Of a stretch of 24,545 nucleotides of DNA, positions 18,927-24,545 are shown piece by piece. The stretch spans positions 1,915,989-1,940,533 of the forward strand of contig BFEA01000181.1 in assembly GCA_003427395.1 (NCBI GenBank). The letters run 5' to 3'. Below the pieces are notes generated by a model. The model did no database searches, had not been told where the DNA came from, and saw nothing but the letters and a program-made list of their open reading frames with translations. Made by a program: the position numbers and the translations under genes. Source of the stretch: Chara braunii (lineage: Eukaryota; Streptophyta; Charophyceae; Charales; Characeae). Position 1 is the stretch's first letter. Every line of letters starts with the position of its first letter.

Positions 18927-19036
18927 TCTTCTTCTTCCTCTTCGTCCTCCATCTTCTTCTTCCTCCTCGTCCTCCATCTCTTTTCTTTCTCTTCCTCCCT
19001 CCTCCCTCCTCCCTCCTCCTCCATCTTCTTCTTCAG
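18927..19036. repeat. Pyrimidine-rich microsatellite (CTT/CCT type)
   Basis: About 110 bp of mixed CTTCTT, CCTCCT and CCTCCCT units on the plus strand. The Glu/Lys/Arg-rich frame on the other strand is a consequence of the simple repeat. Confidence 0.9.
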
Positions 19037-19061
19037 ATACGAGAGTGAGAGGATGCAGGCA

Positions 19062-19457
19062 GTTACTAGCAGAGGATGCAGGCAGACGTTACGGTGGGCT
19101 CATTGCCCAGGATCTGATTCGACATTTCTGAGGCAGACATTGATTGGACATCGGCAAGAGGTTACTAGCAGAGGATGCAAGCAGAGGTTACAGTGGGCGC
19201 ATTGCCCAGGATCTGATTCGACATTTCTGAGGCAGACATTGGTTGGACATCGGCAATAGGTTACTAGCAGAGGATGCAGGCAGAGGTTACGGTGGGCGCA
19301 TTGCCCAGGATCTGATTCAACATTTCTGAGGCAGACATTGATTGGACATCGGCAATAGGTTACTAGCAGAGGATGCAGGCAGAGGTTACAGTGGGCACAT
19401 TGCCCAGGATCTGATTCGACATTTCTGAGGCAGACATTGATTGGACATTGGCAAGGG
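19062..19457. repeat. 99-bp minisatellite, four copies
   Basis: GTTACTAGCAGAGGATGCA starts at 19062, 19161, 19260 and 19359, an exact 99-bp period, with only a few substitutions per unit. A partial unit precedes the first copy. Because 99 is divisible by three, the minus strand stays open through most of it and reads a 33-residue unit with six cysteines. A single G-to-T change in the first copy gives a stop. Confidence 0.95.
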
Positions 19458-19689
19458 ACTATTTTGGACATCGCCATTGCGATCTTGGTCTTCTCCCTCG
19501 CCTCCACCTTCGTCTCTCCTCTCCCCCCATCTCACATCCGTGCTATCTCCCCATGCGCAAGTACAAGGAGGGACCTTTCTTCTTGTGTGCGGTCCCTCCT
19601 CTTCCTCTCACATGTGTGACGTATGATGGGATGTCGTGTCAGTCCCGGTCAGGTCAGGACTTACTCCAAAATCTTCCGCTACGCTAATA
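19458..19689. other. No gene seen between minisatellite and LTR D
   Basis: A pyrimidine-rich stretch with short overlapping open frames only. The left limit of LTR D could not be placed and may fall in this stretch. Confidence 0.35.
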
Positions 19690-20729
19690 TGTGCCCTTTC
19701 GTACGTATCAGGGTGTACATTGCCTGTTAACGTTTCACTAACATTGCATTGTCATTCAGTCCTTTTCATCACATTGCGGATCCTTGGCTGAACCTACATT
19801 GCCCATCTGGGCACGTATCACCACCACTATATCCAATGTCGCACTTAATGTCTGGCGCCCAGCGTCCAGCCTATCCTAGTCAGCCTATCTAGCCTATCTA
19901 CGTTCTTGCAACTGGATCACTCTGAAGTCGAACTGTCGAAGACCAATGTATGTATGTGACGTCAACACCAATGCCGACCACCAGCATAAACCGAGTTCTC
20001 TCTCCTCCCCTCATCACCACTCGTCTTCCCACAGCATGTGCCTCCTACCCGAAGACCACCTTCACCATCACCTGCCTTGCGCCCCTGCAGCCCAGCTACG
20101 GCTGCTGTGCGCCCGCTGCCCTTGCAGCGCCCCTCACCTCTGCGCCCGTGCACGCGTCCGACCAGCAGGCCCATGCAGATGCTAGCGCAGCAGTGTATCC
20201 GCAATGCCTGCCAAGGCCAGTGAACCACTGCCAGGGGCTCACACTTTCCTTTATGGAAAGTGTGCCGCTGATGGCTGTCCAGTAGCTTCAGTTGGGCCCC
20301 ATGTGTCTGCGCCCAGGCCCAGTTTCCGAAACTGGACTGGGCCTCGTGCAGTTAGGAACGTCCAGGCAGCCACCCAGCCTCCAAGTGTTTGCACCATTCT
20401 CATTGGCTCGCGGCACACGTGTGACGACAATGCTGCTTCCTCATTGGCCCGTAACCAGTCCGTGATGTGTCGGCCTCGCACAGCGTGTGCCCAGGGCGCA
20501 ACTGCCTGAGCCCTGGGCTCAACTGTACAGCGCAGCCCATGGAAAGAGCCTGGAAGCTCACTTTGGCGTGCTGCAACTGTCAGAGTACCCACATATGGAA
20601 AAATTGTCGAGAACAGGCCTCACGTGGATATTCAGGCCCGCCTTCACTTAGGGCGGGCCCGAGGCTTGCTAGGGGCCACATCCCAGAACACTTCTATGTA
20701 TAAGGGCTCTGCGAGGCTCATTCCTCACA
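19690..20729 (-). repeat. LTR D, related to the element A LTR
   Basis: The right end on the minus strand reads TGTGAGGAATG, like TGTGAGGATCT of element A. Shared blocks in the same order are GGCGC(T/C)CAGCG(C/T)CCAGCC, a CACTTTCC...GGAAAGTG-type hairpin (20240-20264) and GGCCCGCCTTCACTTAGGGC. No primer site or polypurine tract adjoins it, so it is a solo or truncated LTR. The left boundary (19690) is a guess; homology is clear from about 19850. Confidence 0.65.
20240..20264. other. Hairpin in LTR D: 10-bp perfect stem, 5-nt loop
   Basis: CACACTTTCC, loop TTTAT, GGAAAGTGTG. It corresponds to the element A LTR hairpin AGCTCTTTCC, loop TATAT, GGAAAGAGCT at 4786-4810 and 17682-17706. Both arms differ between families but stay complementary. 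Confidence 0.85.
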
Positions 20730-20992
20730 TAATGGCTTCTAGTCCACAAGAAAAATTTGCTATTATTCCATGGATTCCTTTTCATATAGGTATTTTTCCT
20801 TTACTAATTCATCTTTGTTTCTGCTACTCACTATTAGTTTAGCTTTGCTTGTATTTCATTTTGTCACCATGAATGGAGGACATTTAGTAGCCAATGCTTG
20901 GCAATCATTCGTTGAAATGATTTATGAATTTGTTCTAAACTTAGTCAATGGAGAAACAAGTGGTGTACCATCCGTTAAACAAGGATTTTTCC
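20730..20992 (+). pseudogene. atp6: Nuclear copy of mitochondrial atp6, 5' third
   Basis: The ATG at 20732 opens a frame (MASSPQEKFAIIPWIPFHIG) that moves by one base at about 20790 into YFSFTNSSLFLLLTISLALL, then VFHFVTMNGGHLVANAWQSF and VEMIYEFVLNLVNGE, ending at VKQGFF. This is the N-terminal third of ATP synthase subunit a (the proton channel), in the wording of streptophyte mitochondrial genes. The one-base loss and the missing remainder make it a pseudogene. AT-rich composition against a GC-rich background supports an organellar origin. It abuts LTR D. Confidence 0.85.
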
Positions 20993-21800
20993 AGATACAC
21001 ACCCAGATGCACTGCTGGGCATGAACCCCGGAGAAGGTTCCCGGCAGCCCCAGCGCCAAGAAAAAAGACAAACAAGAAATTTCATGGAAAAGACATGTTG
21101 TGTAGAATCGCAATTCAAACGACTTTTGGCTGAGGGTCATATCAGAACTCCTCAAGGAATTAAAGATAAAAAGAGACAACAGAATCAGACTAAGGCACCC
21201 CCCTTTAAACCCCTTTAGCCCCTTCACAGCGAACTTATACCCCACTCCCCCCCCTTGACAGCCAACACTCGGCAAAAGAAAGGATCCCAGATTTGCGTTA
21301 CTCTGGGCATGCGCAGAAAACCCCCACCCGAAAGAAAAACAAAGAAAGAGGGCTGACGCTTCCCTACACAGAGTGCCCAGTGCAGTGACCTCTAGGCAAA
21401 TTGCCCGGGCTGCCCAGCCATGTGAGGCCAAGTAGCCTAGCATATAACAACACATCCACTGAACCCCTTCCCCATACAGATACTCCCGTTTTTCACTCCT
21501 CAACCACCACTCCTGCCAGCCTAAAATCGAAGTTCCGATGAGTTAGGGCCGGAAACGGCGGGGGCTCGGCGACCACTTGGATGAGCAATTAAAAAAAACG
21601 GAACAAGAGGAAGAAATAAAGTTCATGATTTTGAGTTCTGAAAGTTGGCCTACCGGGGATGAAGGACAGGTACCCCTGAAACCGCACGGGCCCTTCGAGA
21701 TTCAATCGAATGAAGTTCGAAAGAGGAATGCAGTTTCGTTTTTCTTTTTGTTTTTTTGCAAAGGGAAAAGAAATAAAAATTGAAGCTGTTGGGGATGAAG
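20993..21800. other. Uncharacterised stretch after atp6, possibly also organellar
   Basis: After VKQGFF the sequence no longer follows atp6. A-rich and AG-rich patches (21055-21190, 21585-21640 and 21720-21780) alternate with GC-rich ones. I could not assign any organellar gene, intron domain or element. It may be more of the mitochondrial insertion or unrelated DNA. Confidence 0.3.
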
Positions 21801-22130
21801 GATTGGAAGATCTGCCCCGCTGAGTCTACAAGCAGAACATGGACAGATACACCACCATGACTTTTATCCCTGGTGCATGTCGAGAGCAGTCGGGCAAGCC
21901 CCGGCATGGTGTGGCGTTTGCAATTTTTTCTTTTTTTTCTTGTGAAGTGAAATAAACCAAGTACTTGTCAAGTTCACCTCGCATACATCAATGAACATTC
22001 ACGTGAGAGTTCACACGTGAGAAGCCAAACCGAGATACAATCAAGTTGAATCAACACATGAAGATGTCGTCTCCAAAATTATTATCAATATACAAGAAGT
22101 GCAATAACCCACTCCAAATATGCTATTGTT
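21801..22130. other. No feature recognised
   Basis: Only short open frames on both strands. There is a T-run at about 21926-21940 and two CACGTGAG-type words at about 22000-22020. Nothing here supports a gene. Confidence 0.3.
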
Positions 22131-22226
22131 GTCAGTCAGGGGCACCCACAGGCCGTAGCAAGGCCCTGCGCCAGACTATGCGGAACAAGGCCCCCGAAAC
22201 GTGGCTTCAGAGGCCCTACGCCCAAT

Positions 22227-22244
22227 AGTTGACTTAAGTCAACT
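22227..22244. other. Perfect 18-bp palindrome
   Basis: AGTTGACTTAAGTCAACT equals its own reverse complement. It lies in the putative LTR E. It contains the TTGAC core of W-box-like sites on both strands, but a function is speculation. Confidence 0.8.
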
Positions 22245-22932
22245 GTGTCTCCGAATACTGAGGCTCACGAGTCAAAGTCTGCACGGACCCAGACCAGGCC
22301 ACCACTCAGACACACACACTTGGCTGTACGCAGGTATCCAAGCAGAATCTGGACCAAGTGGGTCGGCAACTGTACGCAATCCAGGCCATCAGCTGTGAGT
22401 CAATGTGAGTCTTTGAACCTGGAAGACCAGAGGCTGGTCAGCTGCGTCAACACTATTATTGACCCAGCCCCTGTCAGTTAGCATTCAGTCTTGCACTTGC
22501 TGCTCGATGCTCACACGACGCTGGCTTGACGCTGGCATTGTGTGTGACGAGGACGCGAGACTGCTGCATTGCGTGCTGGCCACTCTCTGCTCTTGGCGCC
22601 AGCTGTATACTTGATTGCTGACGTGGCGCTTGCCACACTGTCTTCAACACAGATTGCGGTATCGACGAGGAGGGAGATCAGGGCTGTGAGATTGATTTTG
22701 AGAGAGAGAGGGAAACTTACCTGATTGATGCTGTCGACATTACGTGCTGCTGTGACGTCTTCATGAGAGATTTGTGCCTACGTGGCACTATGCTGTGATT
22801 GGATTTTGTCAGACTCGTCTCTGGGATACTGTTTGCTGACCTGGAAGAGGGGAGATGCCCGAAGGAGGAGTAGAGTATGAGGGAGATCTATCTACGAAGA
22901 CATTGATGGATACTTTCTCTTCCACCCTCTAA

Positions 22933-24061
22933 CGCAAGGACTTGACTGCTCACAGCTTGCTTGAGAGCATCACACCGCATGCATAGATGTCATCACACGT
23001 ACAAAGTAGCTTCACTCAAAACCAGATTGAGACGAGAAATGAACCAAGTAGCGCAGCTTATATTAACAATGTCACTTAATACAAAGAGTATCATGAGTTC
23101 CAGAATTCAGCACCAACAAAAGATAGTCTCTCTCATCATACAACAGCATGGGATCCAGCGCAGCCAGCACCCTTCTTCGGATTACAGATATCGTGCCAAC
23201 AGGTAAGTGTCCAACATATCCAGATTCACTTGCTGTCTTCTCTCTCTCTCTGATCTCTTCTCTCTGTCTATGTCTTGGTTCTCTCTTTCTCTTTGCATGC
23301 ACATTGTCACCTACGAAGATCTACTTTGAATGTCAATCACTGTTATCCTACTGACTAACTCTCTACTACTAACATACGCTGGCGCAACTATGGCTTCCCT
23401 GCAGCCAGCGCCCAGCCTCCCTTCTTCCTGGCGCAGCTCTACTTCAGCCAGTGCCTGTCCAGCCAGCTAGCGCACAAGTGCCGCAGCACTTCCACGCATC
23501 AAATGCCAGTGGAAATCTGTGTTGTGGGGAGGCAGTCTTGTTTCTTATAGTGCTGGCCTCCCCAAACGAGGGCTGAATTCGGTCTGTCTTGGGTCCTTTC
23601 CCAGTCCCAGCCTCGGTATATGTGTCCCAGACTCCCTGCCCTTCAAGGGTTGCTGCTGCTGCGGCCTGTAGGCCTCAATTTCGGACTGCCTATCTGTATC
23701 TAGACTGTCCCCCTGACTCGAATCTGGACTGAGACTTAACTCTTTGATTTCTTTTTAGACCGACACATCTTTTGGATGAACAGACACTTTTACTGCACGA
23801 ACAGACACATTGACTGCACGTACAGACACATCTCTGCATGGATAGACATGACTTGCACACCCCCTGGATGAACAGATGTTGCAACTGTTCGTCCAGGGNC
23901 ACAANCNTGACCTTTGACAATGTCTTTTGCTTTAGTTAGGATGTGACCTTTGACTCGGAGAACATGTCTTTCGATCTGCTTTCACGAGTTGAGCTCTGGG
24001 CGAGGGACCCCAATATGCTGCTTTCGTCAATCAGGGGCTGCATCGGGTAAAGGCCCTTTTA
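22933..24061 (-). mobile_element. Element C2: uninterrupted copy of the C element
   Basis: About 1,129 bp, read on the minus strand from TAAAAGGGCC to TCCTTGC(G). It is flanked by CTAA at 22929-22932 and 24062-24065 (target duplication). It aligns in order with both halves of C1 and has a single AGAT where element B sits in C1. Three N's at 23899-23907 mark uncertain bases. Minus-strand features are the tandem motif (23765-23900) and the TATA-like CTATAAGAAA at 23550-23541. No coding capacity is recognised. Confidence 0.82.
23765..23900 (-). repeat. Tandem motif array of C2
   Basis: On the plus strand, GAACAGACAC, GTACAGACAC and GATAGACAT words recur every 20-25 bp with GCACG or TGCAT spacers. 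It matches the array at 6420-6560 of C1 in reverse orientation. Confidence 0.7.
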
Positions 24062-24210
24062 CTAAGTCTAATCTCCCTCCTATCAGCTTCGTCCTTCGGT
24101 TATGACACATTGTACTTCAGATCACATTTCATGATTATTGGAGACTTTAACGAGCGCTAAGATATCTTGTATTTCGACGAGTTTCCTTTCAGACTGGGTT
24201 CACTACAATT

Positions 24211-24221
24211 TGGTATGGAGC
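24211..24221 (+). promoter_or_regulatory. Candidate primer binding site of element E
   Basis: TGGTATGGAGC follows a CA end and ATT, as in element A. It differs from TGGTATCAGAGC, so either the site has decayed or another tRNA was used. Confidence 0.4.
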
Positions 24222-24256
24222 TATACCTCCTTTGTCGCGATCTGGTGATGCGCGCC

Positions 24257-24545
24257 GTGTCGCGCTATGGTAAGTATAGGAGGTGGGCCGCGCGTCTCTC
24301 GTTTCACGTTTATAAACGTGCGCGATTGTCATCGCGAGTCTAGACATGGACGTCCAGACGTGCGTGCTCGCTTACCTGCGGAGGATGATGACGTGGACTT
24401 GAAGAAGAAGACCCGCGACAGTGCTGATGTGGCGCATTGTTGCTGAGATGGCGATCGATGATATGCGAGAGCATAGTTGATTGAGGCGCCGGCGCGCAAT
24501 GGTAAGTATAGGAGGTGGGCCGCGCATCTCTCGCTTCGCGTTTAT
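24257..24545 (+). repeat. 232-bp tandem repeat running off the right edge
   Basis: GGTAAGTATAGGAGGTGGGC followed by CGCGC(G/A)TCTCTCG starts at 24269 and again at 24501. The second unit is cut by the window end. Each unit carries a consensus 5' splice site, ATGGTAAGTAT. The first unit has a perfect 16-bp palindrome, CACGTTTATAAACGTG, at 24305-24320. Placed just after the candidate primer site, it would belong to an element leader. Confidence 0.7.

Larger units (their letters stand above)
22131..24207 (+). repeat. Putative LTR E, interrupted by element C2
   Basis: Sequence on both sides of C2 joins smoothly through the CTAA duplication and ends TTCACTACA. It is followed after ATT by a primer-site-like TGGTATGGAGC (24211). 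That is the same CA-ATT-TGG spacing as in element A. The left limit is unknown. It carries a perfect 18-bp palindrome at 22227-22244 and a consensus splice donor on the minus strand at 22723-22715. No coding part is in the window. Confidence 0.4.

Noticed and set aside
18827-19024. Minus-strand E/R/K-rich frame
   Set aside because: It is the translation of a CTT/CCT microsatellite.
19062-19457. Regularly spaced repeats considered as a CRISPR array
   Set aside because: The units are directly adjacent with no unique spacers, and the genome is eukaryotic; it is a minisatellite.

Overview
The window looks like nuclear DNA of a green plant or streptophyte alga. It carries chromodomain-bearing Ty3/gypsy elements with an initiator-Met primer site, a plant-type mitochondrial atp6 fragment, and a GT-AG intron-rich gene. 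A charophyte or seedless plant is my guess, from the atp6 wording only; the species is not established. Most of the 24.5 kb is old, nested retroelement sequence with a few N's.

Left edge (1-4177): one apparently intact host gene on the minus strand. I could assemble eight phase-consistent exons from an ATG at 3687 to a stop at 857 (245 codons plus stop, all introns GT-AG). I do not recognise the protein. Intron 1 holds a decayed U6 snRNA copy. Intron 4 holds degenerate extra copies of the exon 5 region.

Centre (4178-18067): a minus-strand chromovirus-type LTR retrotransposon (element A). It has two ~1-kb LTRs, a tRNA-iMet primer site, a polypurine tract, and a gag-PR-RT-RH-INT-chromodomain order read right to left. 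It is dead: it has many frameshifts, catalytic Asp-to-Asn changes in protease and RT, and a missing N-terminal half of integrase. A ~1.1-kb LTR-like element (C1) is inserted in its pol region. C1 is in turn split by a 4-kb minus-strand chromovirus (element B). The nest is A > C1 > B, with 4-bp target duplications for C1 and B. A second C copy (C2) lies inverted at 22933-24061. The 107-N gap at 12058 is flanked by a 47-bp identical repeat and looks like an assembly artefact.

Right part (18068-24545): LTR-like and minisatellite-rich DNA with little coding content. It includes a 119-bp duplication, a pyrimidine-rich microsatellite, a 99-bp x 4 minisatellite, an LTR (D) related to the LTR of element A, and a nuclear mitochondrial insertion of atp6 starting 1 bp beyond that LTR. 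It ends with a probable further LTR (E) carrying the C2 insertion, followed by a primer-site-like sequence and a 232-bp tandem repeat that runs off the window.

No operon-like or defence-like system was found. The most notable signals are a hairpin that covaries between LTR families, the nested insertion history with 4-bp target duplications, and the intact host gene with its intronic exon relics.
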